A stretch of 64,000 nt of DNA from Luteococcus peritonei (lineage in GTDB: Bacteria; Actinomycetota; Actinomycetes; Propionibacteriales; Propionibacteriaceae), in the NCBI RefSeq assembly GCF_039526385.1, contig NZ_BAAAIX010000004.1:1-64000 (forward strand). The letters run 5' to 3'. Position numbers and translations under genes: made by a program. Shown one piece after another: positions 50,485-59,021 of the stretch. Under the pieces are notes generated by a model. The model had not been told where the DNA came from. It saw nothing but the letters and a program-made list of their open reading frames with translations, and ran no database searches. How positions within the stretch are numbered: the first letter of the stretch is position 1; every line of letters begins with the position of its first letter.

Positions 50485-51785
50485 GCACGGCAGCAGCCGG
50501 CGCACCCGGCGCCAATCGCAAGTGGTCCTCCAGCATCCCCTGGGGCGAGCTGGCCACCACGCTGGCCGCCTTCGTGCTGGCCTTCCTGATCGGCGCCATC
50601 CTGATGGTGGTCTCCGATCCCGAGGTCTCCGGCAAGTGGGCCTACTTCTTCAGCCGCCCCAGCGATGCGCTCAGCGCCTCCTGGGACAAGATCTCGGGTG
50701 CCTACGGGGCCCTGCTGAGCGGATCGGTGGGCAGCTGGAAGGCCATCACCGAGACCACCTCGGCTGCCGCGCCGCTGATCAGCGCCGGCCTCGGCATGGC
50801 GCTGGCCTTCCGCGCCGGACTGTTCAACATCGGCGCCCAGGGTCAGGCCATCTGGGGCGCCATCCTGGCCGCCTATGTCGGCTTCGCCGTCGACGGCCTG
50901 CCGCTCGCGGTGCACCTGCCGCTCGCCGTGCTCTGCGGCGTGCTGGGCGGTGCGCTGTGGGGCGGCTTCGCCGGCTGGCTGCGTGCCGCCACCGGCGCGC
51001 ACGAGGTGATCGTCACCATCATGCTGAACTACGTGGCCACGCTGATGCTGGCCTGGCTGCTCACCACGCAGCCCTTCCTGCGGCCCGGCCGTCAGGACCC
51101 GATCGCCCCGGAGGTGAAGTTCACCGCCACCTTCCCGCGCCTGGAGGGTGGGCAGCTGCACCTGGGCTTCCTGCTGGCCCTGCTGGCCGCCGTCGGGGTC
51201 TGGTGGCTGATGGAGCGCTCCACCACCGGTTTCCGGATCAGGGCCGTGGGCGCCAACCCCGACGCCGCCGCCACCGCCGGCATGAGCGTCTCGCGCACCA
51301 CCGTGGTGGCCATGACGCTCTCGGGCGCACTGGCCGGCCTGGCCGGCGTGCAGGCTGCCCTGGGCCCCAACGAGCTGGGCCTGCCCACGCCGCTGTCCGC
51401 GGGCTTGGTGGGCACCATCGGCTTCGACGCCATCACCGTGGCCCTGCTGGGTCGGTCCAAGCCGTTGGGCACCGTGCTGGCCGGCCTGCTCTTCGGCGCG
51501 ATGCACGCCGGTGGCCTGGCCATGCAGTCGCAGGCGGAGACCCCGCTCACGCTGACCACCGTGCTGCAGGCACTGATCGTGATGTTCGTGGCCGCCCCGA
51601 TGCTGGTGCGGACGCTGATCCCCTTCCTGAAGGCCCGCAAGGCCCGTCCCGCCGCGCTCGGCGTGGGCGGCGACGCGGTGGCCGGGCAGGTGGCCGCCCA
51701 GCAGGCGGTGGCCGCACCGCAGGAGAGCACCGTGACCAAGAGCGCTGCCCAGAGCGTCGCCGACTCGAAGGAGGGCCGGGCATGA
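50481..51785 (+). CDS. Nucleoside ABC transporter permease 1
   Basis: A 434-residue permease of the BPD_transp_2 family with about ten helices. ATTGAHEVIVTIMLNYVATLML carries the family's E-x-x-x-T-x-M-x-N motif, and FRAGLFNIGAQGQ is characteristic of YufP-type nucleoside permeases. GTG overlaps the ATPase stop (GTGA). The C-terminus has a 50-residue polar extension. It forms the channel together with permease 2. Confidence 0.9.
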   Translation: MSTAAAGAPGANRKWSSSIPWGELATTLAAFVLAFLIGAILMVVSDPEVSGKWAYFFSRPSDALSASWDKISGAYGALLSGSVGSWKAITETTSAAAPLISAGLGMALAFRAGLFNIGAQGQAIWGAILAAYVGFAVDGLPLAVHLPLAVLCGVLGGALWGGFAGWLRAATGAHEVIVTIMLNYVATLMLAWLLTTQPFLRPGRQDPIAPEVKFTATFPRLEGGQLHLGFLLALLAAVGVWWLMERSTTGFRIRAVGANPDAAATAGMSVSRTTVVAMTLSGALAGLAGVQAALGPNELGLPTPLSAGLVGTIGFDAITVALLGRSKPLGTVLAGLLFGAMHAGGLAMQSQAETPLTLTTVLQALIVMFVAAPMLVRTLIPFLKARKARPAALGVGGDAVAGQVAAQQAVAAPQESTVTKSAAQSVADSKEGRA

Positions 51786-53134
51786 GGAAGACCCCGATGC
51801 CGCAGACCGGCGCGCAGATCCCCGCGGGGACCGGCCTGCCGGCCCAGGCCCTGGACGACGGCCAGGAGGTGCAGCTGCGCAGCGCGGAGAGTGCTGCCGG
51901 GCGCCGCAGCCGCCTGACCACCGGTGCCATGGTGACCCTGTTCGGCCTGCTGCTCACCGCACTGGCCTTCACCGCCAAGGGCTCGGCACGCTTCGCGCTC
52001 TCCGACGCCTTCGACGCCGTCCAGCTGCCCACCATCACGGTGCCCGGCCTGGCCACCGTGCTGGTCTGTGGCCTGCTCACCCTTCTGGCCGGACTGGGCT
52101 ACCTCTCGGGTCGGCTGAGCGGCCGGATGCCGGCCGTGGCGGGCACCGTCGCCGGCCTGGCCGTGATGATCGGCTTCCTGGCCTGGGCCGCGGCCGGGCG
52201 TGACCTGCCCTTCCCGGTCTCCAACCAGCTCAACGGCACCCTCGCCATCGCCACCCCGCTGGTGCTGGGCGCCCTGGCGGGCGTGCTCAGCGAGCGGGCC
52301 GGCGTGGTGAACGTGGCCATCGAGGGGCAGTTCCTGGTGGCCGCCTTCGCCGCCGCGGTGGTGGGCTCCACCACCAAGTCAATCGTCGCCGCCCTGGTGG
52401 CCGCGGTGATCGCGGGCGTGCTGATGGCCGCGCTGCTGGCGCTGTTCACCATCACCTACCTGGTGGACCAGGTGGTGATGGGCGTGGTGATCAACCTGTT
52501 CGCCTCCGGCATCACCGGCTACCTGTTCGACCAGCTGATCCAGCCCAAGTCGGCCGAGCTGAACCAGGCGCCCCAGATGCAGACCATCGCCATCCCCGGG
52601 CTGAGCAAGATCCCCTTCTTCGGTCCCGTCCTGTTCACCCAGACCGCGCTGGCCTACCTGGCGCTGGCCTCGGTGGTACTGGTCTGGTTCCTGCTCTACC
52701 GCACCCGCTGGGGCCTGCACGTGCGCGCCGTCGGTGAGCACCCGAAGGCCGCGGACACCGTCGGCATCAACGTGGCCCGCACCCGCTGGTCGGCCGTGCT
52801 GGCCGGCGGCGTCTTCGCCGGCCTGGGCGGCGCCTTCTTCACCGTCGGATCCACCGGTGCCTTCGCCAAGGACATCACCGTCGGCAACGGCTTCATCGCC
52901 CTGGCCGCGCTGATCATGGGCCGCTGGCACCCGGTGCTGGCCGCGCTGATGGCGCTCTTCTTCGGCTTCGTGAAGCAGATGGCCTCGCAGCTGTCGACGC
53001 TGAACACGCCCGCACCCAGCCAGTTCCTGCTGATGCTGCCCTACATCGCCACCATCATCGCGGTGGCCGGCCTGGTCGGCCGGGTCCGAGGACCTGCCGC
53101 CGACGGCCAGCCCTATGTCAAGGAAGGCCACTGA
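51782..53134 (+). CDS. Nucleoside ABC transporter permease 2
   Basis: A 450-residue permease, second half of the channel, related to YufQ. Family motifs: GALAGVLSERAGVVNVAIEGQ and TYLVDQVVMGVVINLFASG. It has about ten helices, with an extra N-terminal segment of two to four helices before the core. ATG 51782 overlaps the preceding stop (ATGA). The next gene, cytidine deaminase, follows the stop by one base from its chosen start. Confidence 0.9.
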   Translation: MRKTPMPQTGAQIPAGTGLPAQALDDGQEVQLRSAESAAGRRSRLTTGAMVTLFGLLLTALAFTAKGSARFALSDAFDAVQLPTITVPGLATVLVCGLLTLLAGLGYLSGRLSGRMPAVAGTVAGLAVMIGFLAWAAAGRDLPFPVSNQLNGTLAIATPLVLGALAGVLSERAGVVNVAIEGQFLVAAFAAAVVGSTTKSIVAALVAAVIAGVLMAALLALFTITYLVDQVVMGVVINLFASGITGYLFDQLIQPKSAELNQAPQMQTIAIPGLSKIPFFGPVLFTQTALAYLALASVVLVWFLLYRTRWGLHVRAVGEHPKAADTVGINVARTRWSAVLAGGVFAGLGGAFFTVGSTGAFAKDITVGNGFIALAALIMGRWHPVLAALMALFFGFVKQMASQLSTLNTPAPSQFLLMLPYIATIIAVAGLVGRVRGPAADGQPYVKEGH

Positions 53135-53135
53135 G

Positions 53136-53579
53136 ATGGCCACGCCTGGGCGTCCTGGGATCGACTGGGAGGCGCTGCGCGAACGCGCCCGCCAGCTGAA
53201 CCAGCGCGCCTACGTCCCCTACTCGGGCTACCGGGTGGGCGCGGCGGCGCTGGTGGACGACGGGCGCGTGGTCAGCGGCTGCAATGTGGAGAATGCCGGC
53301 TACGGCGTGACCCTGTGCGCCGAGTGCGGCCTGGTCAGCGAGCTGGTGGCCGGAGGCGGTGGCCGCCTGGTGGCCTTCACCTGCTGCAACTCGCTGGGGG
53401 AACGGATCATGCCCTGCGGGCGCTGCCGCCAGCTCCTGTTCGAGCACGGCGGCAACGAGCTGCTGGTGGACACCCCACGCGGCGTGCTCACCATGGCCGA
53501 GGTGCTGCCGCAGGCCTTCGGCCCCGCCGACCTGGCCGAGGTCGAGGCCGCACGCGGCGGGCCCGACCCGGCGGTGTGA
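53136..53579 (+). CDS. cdd: Cytidine deaminase
   Basis: A 147-residue zinc enzyme converting cytidine or deoxycytidine to uridine forms. Zinc and proton-shuttle residues are clear: CNVENAGYGVTLCAECG (C, E of the first motif) and PCGRCRQ (two Cys). The start is ATG 53136, with AAGGAAGG 9 bases upstream; an in-frame ATG at 53115 overlaps the permease gene. Located at the end of a nucleoside transporter operon, it suits salvage of imported pyrimidine nucleosides. The LCP gene ends 3 bases after it on the other strand. Confidence 0.94.
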   Translation: MATPGRPGIDWEALRERARQLNQRAYVPYSGYRVGAAALVDDGRVVSGCNVENAGYGVTLCAECGLVSELVAGGGGRLVAFTCCNSLGERIMPCGRCRQLLFEHGGNELLVDTPRGVLTMAEVLPQAFGPADLAEVEAARGGPDPAV

Positions 53580-53582
53580 GTC

Positions 53583-54953
53583 TCAGGCGTCCGAGTCCGG
53601 GATGCCGGGCGAGAGCTGGTAGGCGCGCGTCGGGGTCATCGCCTGGCCATTCAGCTCGACGGTGAGCTGCTGGCTCACCGGGGCGCAGCCGGTGGCATCG
53701 CTGGACAGCTGCGCCGAGCCGTCGTGGGCGGCGTCGGTGGACGTGCTGGCCGAGGGCGTGCTGCTCGACGCTGCACCCGAAGACTCCTGCGTGCTGGCCG
53801 TCGGGCTGGCCGAGGAGGCCGGTGCCGAGGAGGCCGGTGCCGAGGCCTTCGCCGAGGGCTTCGGGGTGACCAGCGGCTGGTCGGCCGCCAACTTCTGGAA
53901 GAGCGTCTTCGCGCTCTCGGCGGGCACCACCCGGTTGGCATCGGCCGGGTCGGGCACGGTCGGCATGGTGACGAAGCTGGTGGCGGAGGCAGGGATGGAG
54001 CCGGCGGTGGTGGCCAGCTGGGCCAGGGTGGCGACGCTGGCCAGGCCCTTGTCCACGGTGAGCGCCTCGGTGGCCGCCTCGGCCAGCCGGTAGACCTTGG
54101 CCGGGTTCAGCAGGGTGCCCTTGCTCTCCAGGCTGCGCTGCAGCGAGGCCAGGAAGAGGTGCTGGGCCACGGTGCGACCCAGGTCTGAGCCGTCGCCGAA
54201 ACCGTGCCGGGTTCGCAGGAACTGCAGCGCGGCGGCGCCCTCCACCAGGTGCTCGCCCTTGGCCAGCTTGAGGTGGGACTGCGGGTCGTAGACATCGTTG
54301 TCGACGCAGACCTTCACGCCGCCGATCGCCTCGGACAGGGTCACCACGCCGCTGAAGTCCACCATGGCGAAGTGGGTGATGGGCAGCCCGGTGAGCTGGT
54401 GCACGGTCTTGATGGAGCAGTCCGTGCCGTAGTTCAGCGAGGAGTTGACCATGCCGCGGCCGGCCTCGCGGGTCTTGCCGTTGCCGGCGCAGGCGGGCAG
54501 GTCCACCACGGTGTCGCGGGGGATGCTCACCACGGCCATCGAGGTCTGGTCCGCGGAGATGTGCACCACCATCTGCACGTCGGCATTGGTCTCGCCGTCG
54601 ATCTTGGCCTTGCCGCAGGAGCCACCCAGCTTGCAGTCGTCGGCATCCTGGCGCGAGTCGGTGCCGGTCACCAGGATGTTCTGCGCGCTGCCCTTGGGCA
54701 GGCCCTCCAACGTGGCGGCGGTGCCGCCCACGTCGCCAGGCATGTCCACCGTGGTCAGGTTGCCGTTCAGGTGGCGGTAGTAGCCGAAGCCGGCAGCCGC
54801 GAGGGCCAGGGCCAGCACCAGCAGGGCGCTCAGCAGCACCAGTCCGCGCCGGCGACGTCGCCGGGGCGGTGCTGCGGGGGAGGCGCCCGCCGGGTCGTCA
54901 GCTGCGTCGGTGGGGGCGACCCGACGCGGCTCGGGGGAGTTGGTCACTGACAT
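53583..54953 (-). CDS. LytR-CpsA-Psr (LCP) family protein
   Basis: A 456-residue LCP enzyme, which transfers lipid-linked glycopolymers such as teichoic acids or capsule to peptidoglycan outside the membrane. A basic, Pro-rich start (RRRRRRGLVLL) precedes one membrane helix. The LCP domain has NILVTGTDSR, VVSIPRDTVVDLP, NSSLNYG, ALQFLRTRHGFGDGSDLGR. The C-terminus is a low-complexity Ala/Ser/Thr stretch and then CAPVSQQL. ATG 54953 follows TAGTCT by 8 bases, and the promoter overlaps that of the divergent RNase HI gene. Confidence 0.9.
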   Translation of the reverse strand: MSVTNSPEPRRVAPTDAADDPAGASPAAPPRRRRRRGLVLLSALLVLALALAAAGFGYYRHLNGNLTTVDMPGDVGGTAATLEGLPKGSAQNILVTGTDSRQDADDCKLGGSCGKAKIDGETNADVQMVVHISADQTSMAVVSIPRDTVVDLPACAGNGKTREAGRGMVNSSLNYGTDCSIKTVHQLTGLPITHFAMVDFSGVVTLSEAIGGVKVCVDNDVYDPQSHLKLAKGEHLVEGAAALQFLRTRHGFGDGSDLGRTVAQHLFLASLQRSLESKGTLLNPAKVYRLAEAATEALTVDKGLASVATLAQLATTAGSIPASATSFVTMPTVPDPADANRVVPAESAKTLFQKLAADQPLVTPKPSAKASAPASSAPASSASPTASTQESSGAASSSTPSASTSTDAAHDGSAQLSSDATGCAPVSQQLTVELNGQAMTPTRAYQLSPGIPDSDA

Positions 54954-54961
54954 GGGACACA

Positions 54962-54967
54962 AGACTA
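54962..54967 (-). promoter_or_regulatory. Predicted -10 box of the LCP gene
   Basis: TAGTCT on the minus strand, 8 bases before ATG 54953. Confidence 0.5.
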
Positions 54968-54979
54968 GGCGGTCGCTGG

Positions 54980-54985
54980 CACAAT
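54980..54985 (+). promoter_or_regulatory. Predicted -10 box of the RNase HI gene (leaderless)
   Basis: CACAAT followed by 6 bases and GTG 54992; 12 bases separate it from the divergent LCP -10 box, so RNA polymerase could not occupy both. Confidence 0.5.
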
Positions 54986-54991
54986 GGCCCG

Positions 54992-55897
54992 GTGATCACC
55001 GCCGCCGCCGATGGCTCGTCCCTGTCCAACCCCGGCCCCGCGGGCTGGGCCTGGTACGTCGACGAGGGCTGCTGGGCCTCCGGGGGCTGGCCGCACGGCA
55101 CCAACAACATGGGTGAGCTGATGGCCGTGCTCAACCTGCTGCAGCAGACCGCGGTGGCCCCCGACGAAGAGCTGCACGTGCTGTGCGACTCGCAGTACGT
55201 CATCAACTGCATCACCAAGTGGATGGCGGGCTGGAAGCGCAAGGGCTGGCGCAAGGCCGACGGCAAGCCCGTGATGAACGTCGAGTTGCTGCAGGAGATC
55301 GACCGGGTGATCGCCGGGCGGACGGTCAGCTTCGAGTGGGTGAAGGGCCATGCCGGCCATGCCATGAACGAGGCGGCCGACCAGCGGGCCCAGGCCGCTG
55401 CCCGTGCCTACCGCGACGGGACGGCCGTGGACCCCGGCCCGGGCTTCCAGGGTGCCGGCCACGACGGGGCGGTCAGCCTCGACGTGGCACCGACGGCAGC
55501 CCCCGTGGAGCTGGACCTGTTCAGCTTCGACGAGACCGAGCCCGCGGCCCATGGCAGCGTCGACGCCGACGACGTGGTGGCCCTGGAGGAGAGCCTGCTG
55601 CTGGACAGCGTGCGCTCCGACCGGCGCCGGGTGGAGGCGCTGCTGCACCCCGACTTCACCGAGATCGGCGCCTCCGGCCGGATCTGGAGCCGGGCCCGGA
55701 TGCTGGCCAGCATCGAGCCGCTCACCAACCGGACCACGCTGGAGGTGGTCGGGGTGGACACCCTGGTCGACGGGCTGGTGCTGCTGCGCTGGCGCTCGCG
55801 CAGCCGCGGCGCCGTCGTGCTGCGCAGCTCGCTGTGGCAGCGCACCGCCCAGGGCTGGCAGCTGCGCTTCCACCAGGGCACTCCCGCCGATCACTGA
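54992..55897 (+). CDS. RNase HI fused to a DUF4440 domain
   Basis: A 301-residue two-domain protein. The N-terminal RNase HI (about 1-150) has catalytic acids visible in AAADGSS (Asp), NNMGELMAV (Glu), VLCDSQYV (Asp) and NEAADQRA (Asp), with the HAGH loop; it cuts RNA in RNA-DNA hybrids. After a linker, a C-terminal DUF4440/SnoaL-like fold (about 190-301: ESLLLDSVRSDRRRVEALL HPDFTEIG) follows, a domain that in other proteins binds small molecules or acts as an enzyme. GTG 54992 is predicted leaderless. The fused domain's purpose is unclear. Confidence 0.85.
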   Translation: MITAAADGSSLSNPGPAGWAWYVDEGCWASGGWPHGTNNMGELMAVLNLLQQTAVAPDEELHVLCDSQYVINCITKWMAGWKRKGWRKADGKPVMNVELLQEIDRVIAGRTVSFEWVKGHAGHAMNEAADQRAQAAARAYRDGTAVDPGPGFQGAGHDGAVSLDVAPTAAPVELDLFSFDETEPAAHGSVDADDVVALEESLLLDSVRSDRRRVEALLHPDFTEIGASGRIWSRARMLASIEPLTNRTTLEVVGVDTLVDGLVLLRWRSRSRGAVVLRSSLWQRTAQGWQLRFHQGTPADH

Positions 55898-56013
55898 GCC
55901 ATCGGAGCGCGGGGGAGGGTCCAGTGGCTGGGACTGGCCTTTCGGTCACTGGGCAAGCGGCGCTCTGGTGGGCAGAATCCAAGCACCCGCCCATCCCGCA
56001 CCCAGGAGGTCCC

Positions 56014-57153
56014 GTGTCCCTCACCACCCGATCTGCCCGCAGCCTGGCCGCCGTCGCCCTGGCGGCCGGCCTGTGCCTCTCGACCCCTGCCGTCGGCCTG
56101 GCCGCGGCGCCCGCCCCCGCTTCCGCCGTCCTGGTGGCCCCTGCCAAGCTCGCCCCGGTGGACCTCGCCTCCCGGGCCGAGGCCTTCAACGCCCGCCACG
56201 GCCTGACCGACGTGCGACCGGCTGGCCAGGTGATCGACCCCACGCAGTACCAGTGCGATGCCGACACCGACTTCCGTCGCTGGAGCGCGGACCAGGTGGA
56301 CCGCCTCAGCCAGGCCGACCTCGACTTCCTCGCCGAGACCGCGGCCGACGCGCTGCCCACCTATGACGCCCTGCTCTTCGGCTCCAGCTCCGACCAGGCC
56401 TACTCCTTGGGCCAGGACTCCCAGGTGCTGACCAAGACCTTCAAGAAGCTGCGCGCCTTCTGGGACATCAACTCCTCCGACATCCAGCTGATGGGCATGA
56501 ACGGCCACGTCTACTCCGACGTGGCGAGGATGACCGAGATCTACCAGGTGGTCTTCGAGCTCGACGCGGTGACGGCAGCCGCCTACGCCCAGTACGTCCA
56601 CGACTACCTCGCCAGCTCGCCGACGCTGGATGCGGACAATCCGCTGATGACGCTGAACGCCTTCGCCTACAGCACCTTCGGCACCGACCCCGCGATCAGT
56701 GACCGGATCATCATGGGCGCAGGCATCCTGCAGGCCTATGACGAGCTGGGCTATGGCGACGTCGCGCCGCAGCTGATCCTGGCCCACGAGTTCGGCCACC
56801 ACGTGCAGTTCGAGCTGGGCATGATCACCGCCGAGACCGTCGGCGAGGCCGAGACCACCCGTCGCACCGAGCTGCACGCCGACGCCTCGGCCTCCTACTT
56901 CGCCACCCACCCCAAGGGCCTGAGCATGCAGTACAAGCGGGTGCAGCAGTTCCTCGGCGTCTTCTACGGCATCGGCGACTGCGGCTTCACCTCCGGTGGA
57001 CACCACGGCACCCCGAACCAGCGACGCGCGGCCGCCGACTGGGGCTACCGGCTGCAGGAGGCCAACCGGCCCAAGTCCTACGTCCACCCGGCACGCACCT
57101 TCGCCGAGTTGTTCGACCGGCAGCTGCCGGTGCTCGTCGCCCCCGACGCCTGA
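56014..57153 (+). CDS. Secreted neutral zinc metallopeptidase-like protein
   Basis: A 379-residue exported protein with a signal peptide (first about 30 residues, Ala-rich cleavage region). The zinc site is H258-E259-x-x-H262 in AHEFGHHVQ, with the third ligand in TELHAD (E286), matching the pattern of the neutral zinc metallopeptidase (YpfJ-type) family. AGGAGG lies 5 bases before GTG 56014. The middle region (about 100-240) is predicted helical. Substrate unknown; a terminator follows. Confidence 0.8.
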   Translation: MSLTTRSARSLAAVALAAGLCLSTPAVGLAAAPAPASAVLVAPAKLAPVDLASRAEAFNARHGLTDVRPAGQVIDPTQYQCDADTDFRRWSADQVDRLSQADLDFLAETAADALPTYDALLFGSSSDQAYSLGQDSQVLTKTFKKLRAFWDINSSDIQLMGMNGHVYSDVARMTEIYQVVFELDAVTAAAYAQYVHDYLASSPTLDADNPLMTLNAFAYSTFGTDPAISDRIIMGAGILQAYDELGYGDVAPQLILAHEFGHHVQFELGMITAETVGEAETTRRTELHADASASYFATHPKGLSMQYKRVQQFLGVFYGIGDCGFTSGGHHGTPNQRRAAADWGYRLQEANRPKSYVHPARTFAELFDRQLPVLVAPDA

Positions 57154-57159
57154 CCGGCC

Positions 57160-57197
57160 GGCCCTGCCCGGGCGCGGTGCCGCGTTCGGGCAGGGCC
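57160..57197 (+). terminator. Terminator after the zinc peptidase gene
   Basis: GGCCCTGCCCG pairs with CGGGCAGGGCC (11 bp), enclosing a smaller CGCGG/CCGCG hairpin, shortly before the metG promoter. Confidence 0.75.
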
Positions 57198-57208
57198 ACC
57201 ACCAGCGA

Positions 57209-57214
57209 TAGTCT
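57209..57214 (+). promoter_or_regulatory. Predicted -10 box of metG (leaderless)
   Basis: TAGTCT followed by 7 bases and ATG 57222. Confidence 0.55.
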
Positions 57215-57221
57215 GTGCCGC

Positions 57222-59021
57222 ATGTGTGCACATGTTCTGGCTGCTGTCGCCTGGCCCTATGCCAACGGTCCGCGACACATCGGCCACGTCTCCGGTTTCG
57301 GTGTCCCCTCCGACGTCTTCGCCCGCTTCATGCGCATGAGCGGCCACGACGTGCTGATGGTCTCCGGCACCGACGAGCACGGCACCGCCATCCAGGTGAA
57401 GGCCGACAGCGAGGGGCTCACCGCCGAGCAGACCGCTGACAAGTACCACCGCATCATCGCCACCGACCTGCAGGGCCTGGGGCTGAGCTACGACTTGTAC
57501 ACGCGCACCACCACCGACAACCACCGCCAGGTGGTGCAGGAGATGTTCACCACCCTGCACGAGAACGGCTACATCGTCGCCAAGACGCAGCTGGGCGCGA
57601 TCAGTCCGTCCACCGGCCGCACCCTGGCGGACCGTTACATCGAGGGCATCTGCCCGATCTGCGGCTACGAGGGCGCGCGCGGTGACCAGTGCGACAACTG
57701 CGGCAACCAGCTCGACCCGGCCGACCTGAAGAACCCGCACTCGCGCATCGACGGCGAGGTGCCCGACTTCGTCGAGACCGAGCACTTCTTCCTCGACCTG
57801 CCGGCCTTCGCCGAGGCGCTCGGCGCCTGGCTGGAGACCCGCCAGGACTGGCGTCCCAATGTGCTGCGCTTCAGCGCCAACTTCGCCAAGGAGCTGCAGC
57901 CGCGCGCCATCACCCGTGACCTCGACTGGGGCATCCAGATCCCCCTGGAGGGCTGGAGCGACAACCACATGAAGCGCATCTACGTGTGGTTCGACGCAGT
58001 GATCGGCTACCTGAGCGCCTCCATCGAGTGGGCCCGTCGCACCGGCGACCCGGAGGCCTGGAAGACCTGGTGGACCGAGGGCCAGGCGAAGAGCTACTAC
58101 TTCATGGGCAAGGACAACATCGTCTTCCACTCCGTCATCTGGCCCTCGATGCTTCTGGGTGCCAATGGCGAGGGGAACAAGGGCGGACAGCCTTCGGACT
58201 GGTTCGGGGCGCTGGACCTGCCCACCGAGGTGGTGAGCTCGGAGTTCCTGACCATGAAGGGTTCCAAGGTGGCCAGCTCGCGTGGCGCCTCGATCTTCGT
58301 GGGCGACTTCCTGGCCGAGTTCGGTCCCGACGCGCTGCGCTACTTCATCGCCGTGGCCGGGCCGGAGAACCAGGACACCGACTTCACCTGGGAGGAGTTC
58401 GTCCGCCGGGTGAACTTCGAGCTGGCCAATGAGTGGGGCAACCTGGTGAACCGCTCCATCTCGATGGCGCACAAGAATGTGGGCGCCATCCCGCAGGCCG
58501 GCGAGCTGACCGAGCAGGACACCGCCCTGCTGGAGGCCTCGAAGGCCGCCTTCACCACCGTCGGGGAGCTGCTGGAGCACTGCAAGTTCAAGGCCGCCAT
58601 CACCGAGGCGATGCGCGTGGTCAGCCTGGCCAACAAGTACATCTCCGACCAGGAGCCGTGGAAGCTGAAGGACCAGCCGGAGCGACGCGACACCGTGCTG
58701 CACGTCGCCCTGCAGGTGGTCAGCGACTGCAACACCCTGCTCACCCCCTTCATGCCGCACGCCGCGCAGAAGATCTACGAGGCGCTGGGTGGCGAGGGCA
58801 TCTGGGCCGCGCAGCCCGACCTGGTGGAGGTCAGCGAGGGTGAGAAGAGCTACCCGGTGCTGATGGGCAACTATGCCGCGGAGAAGGCCGCCTGGCGCTC
58901 CGAGCCGATCGTGGCCGGCACCCCGCTGTCCAAGCCCTCGCCGCTCTTCCGCAAGCTCGACGAGTCGCTGGGCCAGACCGGCCCGGAGTGGGCACCGATC
59001 AGCCCCGCGCAGCAGGGCTGA
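57222..59021 (+). CDS. metG: Methionyl-tRNA synthetase
   Basis: A 599-residue enzyme charging tRNA-Met. The HIGH motif is at residues 19-22 (PRHIGH), the KMSKS-equivalent is MKGSKVASSRG, and a four-Cys zinc knuckle is at CPICGYEGARGDQCDNC. The anticodon-binding helical domain follows (FELANEWGNLVNR...), and there is no C-terminal tRNA-binding EMAP-like domain. The start is leaderless by prediction, as ATG 57222 follows TAGTCT by 7 bases. Its 3' end overlaps pxpC on the other strand by 23 bases. Confidence 0.97.
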   Translation: MCAHVLAAVAWPYANGPRHIGHVSGFGVPSDVFARFMRMSGHDVLMVSGTDEHGTAIQVKADSEGLTAEQTADKYHRIIATDLQGLGLSYDLYTRTTTDNHRQVVQEMFTTLHENGYIVAKTQLGAISPSTGRTLADRYIEGICPICGYEGARGDQCDNCGNQLDPADLKNPHSRIDGEVPDFVETEHFFLDLPAFAEALGAWLETRQDWRPNVLRFSANFAKELQPRAITRDLDWGIQIPLEGWSDNHMKRIYVWFDAVIGYLSASIEWARRTGDPEAWKTWWTEGQAKSYYFMGKDNIVFHSVIWPSMLLGANGEGNKGGQPSDWFGALDLPTEVVSSEFLTMKGSKVASSRGASIFVGDFLAEFGPDALRYFIAVAGPENQDTDFTWEEFVRRVNFELANEWGNLVNRSISMAHKNVGAIPQAGELTEQDTALLEASKAAFTTVGELLEHCKFKAAITEAMRVVSLANKYISDQEPWKLKDQPERRDTVLHVALQVVSDCNTLLTPFMPHAAQKIYEALGGEGIWAAQPDLVEVSEGEKSYPVLMGNYAAEKAAWRSEPIVAGTPLSKPSPLFRKLDESLGQTGPEWAPISPAQQG

